Shown: one piece after another, positions 16,140 to 25,301 of the stretch
Layout: every line of letters begins with the position of its first letter
How positions within the stretch are numbered: the stretch's first letter is position 1
From: CALLPQ01 sp038531745
Lineage (GTDB): Bacteria; Pseudomonadota; Alphaproteobacteria; Caulobacterales; Parvularculaceae
Assembly (NCBI GenBank): GCA_038531745.1
Contig: JBCBBJ010000006.1
Span: 124,001-188,000, forward strand
Direction: 5' to 3'
DNA length: 64,000 bases
Notes under the pieces: generated by a model
Told to the model about the DNA's origin: nothing
What the model saw: only the letters and a program-made list of their open reading frames with translations
Database searches by the model: none
Program-made: the position numbers and the translations under genes

Positions 16140-17786
16140 CTAGTTTGAAGCAAGAAACCGCATGGGGTCCAGCGATTTTAGATTCTGGCGAATTTCAAAA
16201 TGCAGTTGCGGCTCGCTCACCGCGCCGGACTTGCCCACCTTGGCGATGATTTGTCCCTTGCGTACTTTTTGTCCCTTGCGCACGACCATGGCGTCATTGT
16301 GCGCATAGGCTGTAACAAAACCGCCCTCATGTTTGATTAGGAGGAGATTGCCATAGCCATCAAGTTCGGAGCCGCGATAGACCACCTCCCCGTCGGCTGC
16401 GGCGCGTACCGGCGCGCCGAGGGTTGCGGCGATATTGATGCCATCATTGCGCCGGCCAATACCGTTGGCGCCAAAGGTTGAAACGAGTGCGCCCTTGATG
16501 GGCCAGGAAAACTGTGTGCCAAGACCGGCGGCTTTCGGTGCGGTAAAGGACGCTTGCCGGGTCAGTGTTTCAATATTTTTTGTCGGAGCCGTGGTCTGTT
16601 TGGTGGGTGCTGATCTGTATCCAGATGATGCGACCCGCGCCGCCTTCTGGCGTGTGGGCGTGCGACTAGCGGTGCGCGTTGGCGCAGGTGCAGTGTTCAG
16701 GCTGGCATTGGTGGGGACAGCCGGCAGCAGCAATTGCTGACCAATAGCTAAAGAAAAAGGTGAGTTCAGCCGGTTTGCCTCGGTAATCGCCTGTACGGCA
16801 ATATTGTGACGCCGGGCAATCGAGTACAGTGTATCACCAGCAGCAACCGTATACAGAACATCGCGAGCAATCACCTCCCGATAGGCCGGCCCGGTGCTCA
16901 CAGGCGTTTGGACCCGGGCGGGGTTACCATAGGCCGTGGCGGAAACGGGTGTATTGAGCGCGGGCGACGCAATGCGCTCGGTGGGCAGACGTAAGGTCTG
17001 ACCAATCGATAGATTATAGGGCGCATAAAGATTATTTGCCGCGATGATGTCTTTAGGCTGAAAGCCGGTTTTGCGCGCGATGGCAAAAACGGTATCCCCC
17101 GGCTGCACCGTAATGAAGGACGCTGGCGCGCCATTTTGCGGATCATAACCATAGGCCGATTGCGGCGCCGGTGCGGGGGCCGCATAGGGCGCACTGGCGG
17201 TATTGTTGGCGCGCTCCCCGGTTAGATATACTGGGGCCGCTGGCAAACCGCGATAGGATGGGACCGACTGTGGAGCTGTCTGTGGGACCGGATCATAAGC
17301 ATTTTGCGAATTATCGGAAACATAGGTTGTGCGCGGCGCATAATCGGCGGCCGGTGGCAAGGGCGCCTGATTAACCGGCGTTTGGACCAGGGGTGTGGGG
17401 CTTTGGGTCACGCCGCCCGTGGCGGGCGGGCGGTTGTAAATACGCACGCCCTGCGGGGTTGAATATTGCCCATTCCCGTAAGCCGACTGTGCCCCCGCTT
17501 GGACCCCTGTTTGGGCTGTTGTCGTCACCGCGCGATTGGTGGTGACCGCGCCGGTGCGGGCCGGGCGTTCCAGATAAATCTCGGCGGGTGAGTTATAGAT
17601 ACGCCCTTGCGCGGGTTCGGTGCCGTAAACCACTGGCGCGCTATTACTGCTGGCGCCACAGCCGGCGGCAAGCATAGCCACGAGGCTGACGCCCACGGTG
17701 GCCAAAGGTTTTACCGTCCCGATTTGAGACAATGTTGCCGGGTGGCTCGCCGCTCCGGCCGCCGATTTGATCACTGAAAATCCCAT
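16140..17786 (-). CDS. nlpD: NlpD-like lipoprotein: two LysM domains and a degenerate LytM (M23) domain
   Basis: 548 aa from the ATG at 17786, preceded by GGAGAGGG. An N-terminal segment ends in the lipobox LAAGC, predicting an acylated envelope lipoprotein. A long Pro/Ala/Gln-rich linker follows, then LysM 1 (ITVQPGDTVFAIARKTG) and LysM 2 (YTVAAGDTLYSIARRHN). The C-terminal LytM domain has GRRNDGINIAA in place of the catalytic GRxHxGxD, and PQLHFEIR in place of HLHFEIR. Three zinc ligands are thus replaced and hydrolysis is unlikely. This fits NlpD/EnvC-type activators of cell-separation amidases. It lies 141 bases downstream of surE, the classical surE-nlpD order without pcm. Confidence 0.88.
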   Translation of the reverse strand: MGFSVIKSAAGAASHPATLSQIGTVKPLATVGVSLVAMLAAGCGASSNSAPVVYGTEPAQGRIYNSPAEIYLERPARTGAVTTNRAVTTTAQTGVQAGAQSAYGNGQYSTPQGVRIYNRPPATGGVTQSPTPLVQTPVNQAPLPPAADYAPRTTYVSDNSQNAYDPVPQTAPQSVPSYRGLPAAPVYLTGERANNTASAPYAAPAPAPQSAYGYDPQNGAPASFITVQPGDTVFAIARKTGFQPKDIIAANNLYAPYNLSIGQTLRLPTERIASPALNTPVSATAYGNPARVQTPVSTGPAYREVIARDVLYTVAAGDTLYSIARRHNIAVQAITEANRLNSPFSLAIGQQLLLPAVPTNASLNTAPAPTRTASRTPTRQKAARVASSGYRSAPTKQTTAPTKNIETLTRQASFTAPKAAGLGTQFSWPIKGALVSTFGANGIGRRNDGINIAATLGAPVRAAADGEVVYRGSELDGYGNLLLIKHEGGFVTAYAHNDAMVVRKGQKVRKGQIIAKVGKSGAVSEPQLHFEIRQNLKSLDPMRFLASN

Positions 17787-17927
17787 TTTGGGTCCCTCTC
17801 CACCGCGCTGGCAGTCCATAGGTGATTGAACGGTTAGGGTACGCAAATTTTAACCCAACCTTAAGCCTCCCAAACTGGGTCTTTTTGGTTAACAGGGTGT
17901 TAATCATTTAAGCGCTGTCGCGCGGAA

Positions 17928-18686
17928 TCATGTCCACTTAACACCGGAGAGGGCCTCGCGCGTCGCAGCGTGAGTCAGTTCCAGATGCACCGGTGTGATC
18001 GACACCCGGCCATCATAAATTGCGCGCAAATCGGTACCCTCCGGCGGGTTGGACTGGCGGCCCCGAAACCCAAACCAGTGATAGCGCCCGCCGCGCAAAT
18101 CCTTGCGCTCCTCAGAATAGAGCGACATCACATCCCGCTGGCCCTGACGCGTCACCTCAATGCCCGCAACCTCGTCGGGCTCAACATCGGGGAAATTTAT
18201 ATTGATGATCACATTTTCCGGCCATCCCTGGGCCAGCAGGGTACGGATAATATCAGGTGCCCCCTGCCGCGCTGTTTGCCAGCGCACATTGGCCCGGTTA
18301 AATCGCGATTGTGACAGGGCAATTGAAGGAACGCCCAAGACCATGCCCTTTAACGCCGCCGCGACGGTTCCCGAATAGGTCAAATCTTCGGCAACGTTCT
18401 GGCCATTATTGACCCCCGACAGGATCAGGTCGGGTTTGCAGTCTTTCATGATGTGCGACACCCCCATCATCACCGCATCGGACGGCGTGCCCGCCACCGC
18501 ATGGCGACGCTCCTCAAACGCGGTGATACGGATGGGATCGTGCAAGCTCATGGCGCGCGAGGCCCCTGATTGCTCCACCAGAGGCGCAACGGTCCACACA
18601 TCGTCAGATATCTCGCGGGCAATATCTTCCAATATCGCCATACCGGGCGCGTGGATGCCATCATCATTAGAACATAAAATACGCAT
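17928..18686 (-). CDS. surE: 5'/3'-nucleotidase SurE
   Basis: 252 aa, the family's usual length, with AGGA nine bases before the ATG. The N-terminal ILCSNDDGIHAPGM contains the paired Asp metal ligands. DLILSGVNNGQNVAEDLTYSGTVAAA gives the conserved Ser and Asn ligands; GTPSDAVMMG and INFPDV are also typical. It dephosphorylates nucleoside 5' and 3' monophosphates and can attack short polyphosphate. It begins 36 bases after serS and precedes nlpD. Confidence 0.95.
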   Translation of the reverse strand: MRILCSNDDGIHAPGMAILEDIAREISDDVWTVAPLVEQSGASRAMSLHDPIRITAFEERRHAVAGTPSDAVMMGVSHIMKDCKPDLILSGVNNGQNVAEDLTYSGTVAAALKGMVLGVPSIALSQSRFNRANVRWQTARQGAPDIIRTLLAQGWPENVIININFPDVEPDEVAGIEVTRQGQRDVMSLYSEERKDLRGGRYHWFGFRGRQSNPPEGTDLRAIYDGRVSITPVHLELTHAATREALSGVKWT

Positions 18687-18722
18687 ACAGATTTTCCTGA
18701 AAAAAATGGGATAAGGATGACG

Positions 18723-20123
18723 CTAGCCGATTTTTGTTATCCCGCCCATATAGGGAACAAGCGCATCGGGCACCGTTATAGAACCATCAGCTTCCTGATA
18801 ATTCTCCATCACTGCAACCATGGCGCGGCCCACCGCCAGGCCAGAGCCGTTGAGTGTGTGCACCGGCTGGGCCTGCTTTTCGCCCTCCGGCTTATAGCGC
18901 GCCTTCATGCGCCGCGCCTGGAACGGGCCGCAGTTAGAACAGGAGGAAACCTCCCGGTACGCTTGCTGGCCCGGTAACCAAACCTCAAGATCGTAGGTCT
19001 TGCGCGCCGAAAACCCCATATCACCCGCGCACAGCACCATGGTGCGGAACGGGAGATCGAGCCGTTTGAGAACCGTCTCCGCCGCTTCGGTCATGCGCTC
19101 ATGTTCAGCGTCGGAAGTGTCGGGCGTAGTGATGGACACCAGCTCGACCTTCAAAAACTGATGTACACGGATCATACCGCGTGTGTCACGACCGGCCGAT
19201 CCCGCCTCTGACCGGAAACACGGCGTGAGCGCGGTGAAGCGCAACGGCATTTCCTCTTCCCTCAAGACAGTCTCCCGGACGATATTGGTCAACGCTGCCT
19301 CTGCGGTGGGGATCAGCCAGAATTGCTCGCGCGTTTGCGCCCCATCAAGGGTTTTCTTGATCGCCTGGGTTAGCCGTTCGGGCCCCTCCGGCGTGGCGCG
19401 ATAGCTATCATTGATCCCGACCAAAGCCGCATCCAGCAATTCTTCGCGCTTGTTGATGTCGCTGGCGGTAAAAAGGTCTTCGGTAAATTTGGGCAATTGC
19501 CCCACGCCAAAGATTGGCTCATCGCGCACCAAAAGGGGCGGGGAAACCTCCTCATAGCCAAATTCATTGGTGTGCAGATCAAGCATAAACTGGCCCAGGG
19601 CCCGCTCCAGCCTGGCCATTTGTCCGCGTAACAACACAAACCGTGAGCCGGACAACCGCGCGGCAATTTCAAAATCCATGCCCAGCGGTTCGCCCAGGTC
19701 AAAATGCTGTTTGAACGCACCTTCGGTGCGCGGCGTGCCATGGGCGCGCAGTTTCACATTGTCGGTCTCGTCGCTTCCGCCTGGCACATCGTCAGCCGGT
19801 GCATTGGGCAGACCAGCCAGCAGTGCGTGAATGTCCTCACGGATTTTTCTCTCGTCCGCCTCAAGCGTTGGCAGCGATGCCTTCAGCGCGTCCACTTCGG
19901 CGCGCAGACGGTTGAATTCGGCCTCATCGCCACTGGCCTTGGCGGCGCCGATGGCTTTTGACGCTGCATTGCGCGCGGCCTGGGCATCATTCATTTGCAC
20001 GGTCAGCGCCCGCGCTTTTTCATCAAGCGCCAGCACCGCCGCGGCCTGCGCCGCCACACCCCGGCGCGCAAGCCCCGCATCAAAATCATCAGGCGCGTGG
20101 CGAATTTCTTTTAGGTCGTACAT
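18723..20123 (-). CDS. serS: Seryl-tRNA synthetase
   Basis: 466 aa from the ATG at 20123 (MYDLKEIRHAPDDF); eight further in-frame codons upstream have no ribosome-site support. Residues up to about 110 form the tRNA-binding antiparallel coiled coil rich in Ala/Glu/Arg. The class II catalytic core shows motif 2 (TPCFRSEAGSAGRDTRGM) and motif 3 (NGSGLAVGRAMVAVMENYQ). It charges tRNA-Ser and also serves Sec-tRNA in organisms that have it. It follows tatC after 174 bases and leads into surE. It is somewhat longer than E. coli SerS (430). Confidence 0.95.
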   Translation of the reverse strand: MYDLKEIRHAPDDFDAGLARRGVAAQAAAVLALDEKARALTVQMNDAQAARNAASKAIGAAKASGDEAEFNRLRAEVDALKASLPTLEADERKIREDIHALLAGLPNAPADDVPGGSDETDNVKLRAHGTPRTEGAFKQHFDLGEPLGMDFEIAARLSGSRFVLLRGQMARLERALGQFMLDLHTNEFGYEEVSPPLLVRDEPIFGVGQLPKFTEDLFTASDINKREELLDAALVGINDSYRATPEGPERLTQAIKKTLDGAQTREQFWLIPTAEAALTNIVRETVLREEEMPLRFTALTPCFRSEAGSAGRDTRGMIRVHQFLKVELVSITTPDTSDAEHERMTEAAETVLKRLDLPFRTMVLCAGDMGFSARKTYDLEVWLPGQQAYREVSSCSNCGPFQARRMKARYKPEGEKQAQPVHTLNGSGLAVGRAMVAVMENYQEADGSITVPDALVPYMGGITKIG

Positions 20124-20270
20124 GGCAATGGGGTCTCTAAGGATCAAAAAACAAACAGCGATCGAAAACTGCGTCAGGGCTTACCCGACACCGCCCCGGT
20201 TTTATAGCTGATTTGGAAAGACGGGCAGATTTTTCACGTCAATAGTTGACGAGCTTCGGTGGCGCAATCA

Positions 20271-20288
20271 GGGGCCCAGATGGGCCCC
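20271..20288 (-). terminator. GC-rich hairpin after tatC
   Basis: GGGGCCC-AGAT-GGGCCCC is a 7-bp perfect stem nine bases beyond the tatC stop. The following bases are not a true T-run, so this may be a weak terminator or an mRNA-stabilising hairpin between tatC and serS. Confidence 0.5.
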
Positions 20289-20297
20289 CCGCCCTAC

Positions 20298-21149
20298 TCA
20301 GGCCGAAATCGCGTCATCATCCAGGTCGTTTTCACGCGATTTTTTGACCTTTTCCTCGGCCATGCCCACCGTGAAAACCGACACTTCGTAAAGCGCCATA
20401 ATCGTCAGGGCAAGGACAACCTGGCTGAAGGGGTCCGGCGGGGTCAGGAAGGCGGCAATCGCGAAGATCCCCACAATGGCGAACTTGCGTGATTTTTTTA
20501 ACATCGCCTTTGTCAGCAAGCCCGCGCGCGCAAACAAGGTCAACAGGACCGGCAATTGAAACGCCATGCCAAACGCCATGATCAGGGTCATGACAAGGGT
20601 CAGATAATCGCCCACATCGGTGAGAAGTTCATAATTGGTGGGCGCATTCGCGCCTTCGGTTGCCTCAAACCCCACCGCAAAGCGCATCACGAACGGGATC
20701 ATCACATAATAAACAAGCGCGGCGCCTGCCGCGAACAGCACCGGCATGGCCGAGAGAAAGGGCAAAATCGCCTTTTGCTCACGCTTATAAAGCCCAGGCG
20801 CCACGAAACTATAAATCTGATACGCGATAACCGGGAACGCGATAATGACAGCGGCAAAGATCGACAGGCGCACCTGCGTAAAGAAAAAGCCGAGTGGCTT
20901 AAAATAGAGCGAGGCTTCAGGGGCTGCGGCGGTAAAGGGTAGCACCAGAAAGTTGAAGATCGGGCGCGACACCGTAAAGGCGAGCGCAAAGGCGATCACC
21001 AGCGCCGCCACACTGATGATCAGGCGCTGGCGCAATTCGGTCAAATGATCGATCAGGGGCGCGGCGCTATCGGCAAGATCATCCTGCAGCTTGACCTCAT
21101 CGCCGGTGATGGGGTCAGCAACCGCTTTTTTGGATTTCGGTTCAGTCAT
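20298..21149 (-). CDS. tatC: Sec-independent translocase subunit TatC
   Basis: 283 aa from the ATG at 21149; 18 upstream in-frame codons are left out. IDHLTELRQRLIISV is the conserved cytoplasmic N-terminal signal of TatC that helps bind twin-arginine signal peptides. Six hydrophobic segments follow, with FFTQVRLSIFAAVIIAFPVIAYQIYSF-type sequence, the FVAPGLYKREQKA loop and the FLTPPDPFSQ segment before the last helices. It is the core receptor of the Tat pathway exporting folded proteins. It is third in tatA-tatB-tatC, 73 bases after tatB. Confidence 0.95.
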   Translation of the reverse strand: MTEPKSKKAVADPITGDEVKLQDDLADSAAPLIDHLTELRQRLIISVAALVIAFALAFTVSRPIFNFLVLPFTAAAPEASLYFKPLGFFFTQVRLSIFAAVIIAFPVIAYQIYSFVAPGLYKREQKAILPFLSAMPVLFAAGAALVYYVMIPFVMRFAVGFEATEGANAPTNYELLTDVGDYLTLVMTLIMAFGMAFQLPVLLTLFARAGLLTKAMLKKSRKFAIVGIFAIAAFLTPPDPFSQVVLALTIMALYEVSVFTVGMAEEKVKKSRENDLDDDAISA

Positions 21150-21222
21150 TGCGGTGGTGACCCTAAACAAAAAGCTGGCCCGGTGCGCGCATGACGCCCG
21201 CACAAAAAGGCGTCAGCCAATA

Positions 21223-21819
21223 TCACTGTGCGCTTGCATCCGATTTGGGCGTAGCAGCTTCTGGCGACGCTTTCGACGCGGCTTTTGATCCGGGCCCGGC
21301 CGCCCCATCTCCGTCCGGGGGAGAGGCGCTATCGACCGGCGGTACGGGCTGGCTTGGCACATGGCCCGAAAGGGATACCTCATCCAGCGAAGCATCGTCG
21401 CCGCCCATATCACTGAGCGCGTCGGCCATGGCCTGCGCTTCCTTTTCGCCTTCGGGAATGTCCATATCAAGATCAGTACCCACATCCGGCTCATCTTGGG
21501 AAAGCGTTTCGCCGTCCTTCACCGTTTCATTTACCGCATCACCGAGGGGTTTGAAGGCAACATCGACCTCGTCTTTCACCTGCGCCAGGGGATTGGCATT
21601 CTTTAGGGCCTCCATTTCGGCGCGCAATTCGTCCATCTCCGTCTCACGGGCCATTTGGTCAAACGCGCTGGTGAATTCGCCAGCCATGCGTTTCGCCTGG
21701 CCCAACATCTGGCCGCACTTGCGCAACAAGATTGGCAAGTCCTTGGGCCCCACGACGATCAACGCCACCACGGCAACCATCAACAGCTCAATGAACCCAA
21801 ATTGCGGTAGCAGGCTCAC
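21223..21819 (-). CDS. tatB: Sec-independent translocase subunit TatB
   Basis: 198 aa from a GTG at 21819. GGAGGG six to seven bases upstream favours this start over one five codons earlier. A single N-terminal membrane helix with LPQFGFIELLMVAVVALIVV ends in GPKDLPILLRK, the TatB hallmark. An amphipathic and acidic helical region follows (DQMARETEMDELRAEMEAL), then a Ser/Pro/Ala-rich tail. TatB pairs with TatC to receive twin-arginine substrates. It lies between tatA and tatC. Confidence 0.93.
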   Translation of the reverse strand: MSLLPQFGFIELLMVAVVALIVVGPKDLPILLRKCGQMLGQAKRMAGEFTSAFDQMARETEMDELRAEMEALKNANPLAQVKDEVDVAFKPLGDAVNETVKDGETLSQDEPDVGTDLDMDIPEGEKEAQAMADALSDMGGDDASLDEVSLSGHVPSQPVPPVDSASPPDGDGAAGPGSKAASKASPEAATPKSDASAQ

Positions 21820-21886
21820 GGACGTCCCTCCCACGCGTGCGGTGACAAGCCGGCGTGGCGCCCCATGAACGGACGCCGCAGCCGGA

Positions 21887-22120
21887 TTAGGATTTGCTGG
21901 TGTCGGCGCTATCTTTCGTCGGGGTCACGTCAACGGCCTCATCGGCGCGTTCTTCCAGTGATTTGTCGGCGTTCGCCTCGTCCTCTTTCAGGCCAGAGCG
22001 AAAGGCTTTCAGGCCTTTTGCCATATCGCCCATAATTGACGAAATTCGCCCGCCGCCGCCAAAAAGCAGCACCGCCAGTACCAGAACCAATACAATCTGC
22101 CAGGGGCCAATAGCACCCAT
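21887..22120 (-). CDS. tatA: Sec-independent translocase subunit TatA
   Basis: 77 aa. GPWQIVLVLVLAVLLFGG is the short membrane helix with its N-terminal Gln, followed by the hinge GGGRISSIMGDMAKGLKAFRSGL, the amphipathic helix with conserved Phe and Lys, and then an acidic tail. TatA multimerises to form the transport path. It is the first tat gene, 94 bases after scpB. The hinge has four glycines where many homologues read FG. Confidence 0.95.
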   Translation of the reverse strand: MGAIGPWQIVLVLVLAVLLFGGGGRISSIMGDMAKGLKAFRSGLKEDEANADKSLEERADEAVDVTPTKDSADTSKS

Positions 22121-22214
22121 ATCAAACCCCCAAGGTTTAATGTTTCTCTCAAGTCAGTTTCTTAGACCACAAAACCAAGCGGATAAAAGAGAATAATCCA
22201 TGAATGGATACCCG

Positions 22215-23168
22215 TCAGACGTCGCTATGGCCTGAATTGCCGTCGTCACTATCGGCTCCAGGCTCAATCTCGCCATCGCCCGCGTGAAAATCCTGAGCAA
22301 ATTCAGGGCCTTGGGCGTCGTTATCGCCGTTCTCTTCTGCCTCACCCTCGCCATTATCGGCGTCGCGCGGGGTGGGGATTGAGAAGTTCGGCGGCAAGCG
22401 CGCATCGAGCAAGCCAGCCGCTTTAAGATCGGCCATGCCCGGCAGGTCGCTCAAATCCTCCAGACCAAAATGTTCCAGAAAGGTTTGCGCCGTACCATAA
22501 AGCACGGGTCGTCCCGGCACGTCCTTGCGCCGCCCCCGCAAACGAACCCAACCAATTTCCATCAATTGATCAAGCGAGCCGCGCGAGACCGCAACCCCGC
22601 GCACATCCTCAATATCGGCCCGGGTACAGGGCTGGTGATAGGCGATGATCGCCAGGGTCTCCAACGCCGCGCGGGAGAGTTTGCGCGGCTCAACACGCTG
22701 TTTTTCCAAGACGTGGGCAACATCGGGCGCAGTCACAAACCGCCACTTGTTTTTAACCTTGGAGAGGATCACCCCGCGATTTTCATATTGCGCCCGCAAC
22801 GCCGCCAAAAGCGCCGGGATATCCGCGCCGGTGGGCAAGCGCTCGGCAATACTCGCCTCGTCAAGGGGTTCAACCGCCGCGAACAAAAGGGCCTCGGCCA
22901 TACGCACATGCTCAGCCATTTGCGCCGCCGTCCACACGGCGATGGGCGCATCGCTCAGCGCGCCCGCATCATCAGTACTGGTATCATCGATATCTGCTAC
23001 ATCGGAATTTTCAGCCGCCGTCTCCGCCTGATCATCCGTGCAAGATGTTTCATCACTCACGCCGCCAAACTCCTGGCTGTCATCTTCAATCTGTTCGCGC
23101 AAAGCCTCCTGCACGCCGTGGGCATCAAGCGCATCAAAATCGGGGGCTATCTTTGGTGTAGCGGTCAT
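22215..23168 (-). CDS. scpB: Segregation and condensation protein ScpB, with long acidic extensions
   Basis: 317 aa. The core (around residues 85-255) is recognisable from MAEALLFAAVEPLDEASIAERLP, RKLSRAALETLAIIAYHQPCTRADIEDVRGV, GWVRLRGRRKDVPGRPVLYG and FLEHFGLEDLSDLP, two winged-helix domains. It binds ScpA and the SMC ATPase to compact the chromosome. The first ~80 and last ~60 residues are highly acidic (DDSQEFGGVSDE; DNGEGEAEENGDNDAQG) and absent from typical ScpB of about 200 aa. Its ATG overlaps the scpA stop (ATGA), indicating coupled translation. Confidence 0.92.
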   Translation of the reverse strand: MTATPKIAPDFDALDAHGVQEALREQIEDDSQEFGGVSDETSCTDDQAETAAENSDVADIDDTSTDDAGALSDAPIAVWTAAQMAEHVRMAEALLFAAVEPLDEASIAERLPTGADIPALLAALRAQYENRGVILSKVKNKWRFVTAPDVAHVLEKQRVEPRKLSRAALETLAIIAYHQPCTRADIEDVRGVAVSRGSLDQLMEIGWVRLRGRRKDVPGRPVLYGTAQTFLEHFGLEDLSDLPGMADLKAAGLLDARLPPNFSIPTPRDADNGEGEAEENGDNDAQGPEFAQDFHAGDGEIEPGADSDDGNSGHSDV

Positions 23169-24304
23169 GACTGGGCAAATCTCTCATTATGCAGGGGATC
23201 GTCAGTAATCGGTTGATTGTCGCGCCCATCTCCCGCGGCGTTTATGGTTTCGCGGTGATCACCGTGGGCATTATGCGGGTCGGTGTCGTTATCGCCGGGC
23301 GTTTTGTCATCGGCTTGCGCACGCCGCCCGCGCGAGCCCGGCCCCGACAAAGGGCGCACATTATCATCCACATGATCAGGACCCGCCGGTGACGATCCCC
23401 CTGGCCCTGAGGTCTCGTCATCTTCGGCCCGCTTGCGCACAAAAATCGGCGCAAAGGGTTCACCCTGGCGCAACTCAATCCGTCCATCTTTGGCCAGTTC
23501 CAACGCCGCATGGAATGCGCCCGACAGGGCCGAAGACCGCGGCGCATCAATATCCTGATAGGGCACCAGACCCGCAAGGTCGGCCCATTCGGGGATCATG
23601 CCCAAAATACGGCCAATGCGCTGGCGTGCCTCTTCGAGAGAGAACACCTTCGGCTTTACCGGCACATAGTTGCGTTCCACATTGGCAACACGCTGGGCCG
23701 TATAGGCCTTCAACAGGTCAAACAGGTCAGCCTGCCATAAGGGCGTGCGCACCACGCGGACTCCCTCCGGCATGCCGCGCGCAAACATCTCCTGCCCCAT
23801 TTGCGGCAGCGTGAAGAGCGCTTCGGTCGCCTTGCGCATTGCCTCCAGCCGCTGCAACTGGAACGCCAGTCGCGCCGCCATCTCATCGGCGGTTGGCTCA
23901 TCGCTATCGGTTTCAACTGCCGGGATCAGAAACTTCGTTTTCAGATAGGCCAACCACGACGCCATTACCAAATAATCAGCCGCCAGCTCCAGATTCTTTT
24001 GCCGCGCCGCCTCAATAAAGGTGAGATATTGCTCCACCAGCGCAACCATGGAGATTTTGCGGATATCCACCTTTTGGGCGCGGGCCATCTCCAGGAGAAT
24101 ATCGAGCGGGCCCTCATAGCCATCAAGATTGACGATGAGCGCGTCAACATCCATCGCGTCAGCTGCCGCGCCCAGGGTGCGCACGGGCTTTTCAAAGTCG
24201 GCATCGCTAACCTCGGCACCGGGCGCAGCCTTGGGCGCTTCGCCTGCGGTTTTGCCCGCAGTTTCATTCGCCTGATCCTCAATTTTTTCGCTGTCATCAA
24301 CCAT
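23165..24304 (-). CDS. scpA: Segregation and condensation protein ScpA
   Basis: 379 aa with AAGGTGG six bases before the ATG. Residues from about 55 carry the ScpA/kleisin core: NLDGYEGPLDILLEMARAQKVDIRKISM, EQYLTFIEAARQKNLELAADYLVMASWLAYLKT and, near the end, SSALSGAFHAALELAKDGRIELRQGEPFAPI. It bridges SMC heads together with ScpB. The N-terminal 50 residues and the C-terminal 80 are low-complexity and charged (PGSRGRRAQADDKTPGDNDT), longer than usual. It starts the scpA-scpB-tatABC series; the nagZ gene often found before scpA is absent. Confidence 0.93.
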   Translation of the reverse strand: MVDDSEKIEDQANETAGKTAGEAPKAAPGAEVSDADFEKPVRTLGAAADAMDVDALIVNLDGYEGPLDILLEMARAQKVDIRKISMVALVEQYLTFIEAARQKNLELAADYLVMASWLAYLKTKFLIPAVETDSDEPTADEMAARLAFQLQRLEAMRKATEALFTLPQMGQEMFARGMPEGVRVVRTPLWQADLFDLLKAYTAQRVANVERNYVPVKPKVFSLEEARQRIGRILGMIPEWADLAGLVPYQDIDAPRSSALSGAFHAALELAKDGRIELRQGEPFAPIFVRKRAEDDETSGPGGSSPAGPDHVDDNVRPLSGPGSRGRRAQADDKTPGDNDTDPHNAHGDHRETINAAGDGRDNQPITDDPLHNERFAQS

Positions 24305-24587
24305 CGGACCACCTTATGGCCGATTCTTGGCGGCTGCCATGGCAAAAGCCCATGGACGGTGGAAAACCAGAAGCGTGGCAAGGCCACAAGACGGGCTCAG
24401 AAATTTAAGATAAACTGAAAAATATAATAATTTCAATAGATTGTGATCTATATCTAAATTTCATCTCCTAACCCTTGATCCGGCGCGGGATCGTTCTTAC
24501 CCTCCTTCTATGCCTAAAAGTCAGCCCTGGGCCGCGCTTTATCCCGCGGACCGGTGGGCTTTTTTGCTTCAGAGAAAGAATACGACG

Positions 24588-25061
24588 ATGGAAAAAATTC
24601 CCATGACAACGTCGGGCCACCAATGGCTCGAAACCGAATTAAGACGCCTGAAAAATGAAGAGCGCCCGGCGGTCATTCAGGCCATTGCCGAGGCGCGCGC
24701 CCATGGCGACTTGTCAGAAAACGCCGAATATCACGCCGCCAAGGAAAAACAGGGCTGGATCGAAGGGCAAATCCTCGAATTTGAGGACAAGGTTGGCCGC
24801 GCCCAGGTGATTGAGCCGTCCAAACTTTCCGGTGACCGCGTTGTGTTTGGCGCCACGGTAACAATCCTGAGCGAGGACACCGAGGAAGAGAAGACCTGGC
24901 AAATTGTTGGCGACTTTGAGGCCGATGTGAAAGACGGGAAAATCTCCCTGCAATCGCCTATCGCCCGCGGGATGATCGGCAAGGAAGAAGGCGACACGTT
25001 TGAGGTGAGCGCGCCCGGCGGCGTGCACAGTTATGAGATCATGAAAATCATCTTCCAATAG
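24588..25061 (+). CDS. greA: Transcription elongation factor GreA
   Basis: 157 aa from the ATG at 24588 (MEKIPMTTSGHQWLE), matching GreA length. The N-terminal coiled coil contains HGDLSENAEYHAAKEKQGWIE, whose acidic tip enters the RNA polymerase secondary channel and stimulates transcript cleavage. The C-terminal FKBP-like domain has the typical SPIARGMIGKEEGDTFEVSAPGG. It rescues backtracked polymerase. The 283 bases upstream hold an AT-rich patch (24405-24465) suitable for a promoter between greA and the divergent scpA; no other gene is seen there. Confidence 0.95.
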   Translation: MEKIPMTTSGHQWLETELRRLKNEERPAVIQAIAEARAHGDLSENAEYHAAKEKQGWIEGQILEFEDKVGRAQVIEPSKLSGDRVVFGATVTILSEDTEEEKTWQIVGDFEADVKDGKISLQSPIARGMIGKEEGDTFEVSAPGGVHSYEIMKIIFQ

Positions 25062-25301
25062 GATTGCGATCGCTCTAAGTGGTCCTTTGCGGGACCAAAA
25101 CACCCGAAAGCAAACTCGGCAAAAACACAGGCCAGGAGGCCTTGCCCCGCCTGGTTTAATCCGTTATGCCCTCGCGTCCGCGACCTGGTCTGGGCGGCGG
25201 TAGCGCCGCATTGATCGGTCTTGCCTTTCCAAGAGATATTCCTTCACAGGGTTGCCAATAACGGCACCGGACCACGAAGGCTAGATGACAAGAGGGCCAC
25301 C

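Noticed and set aside
22470..23216. 248-codon plus-strand open frame opposite scpB
   Set aside because: It lies entirely antisense to a well-supported gene; the translation has no family pattern and is explained by high-GC antisense openness.
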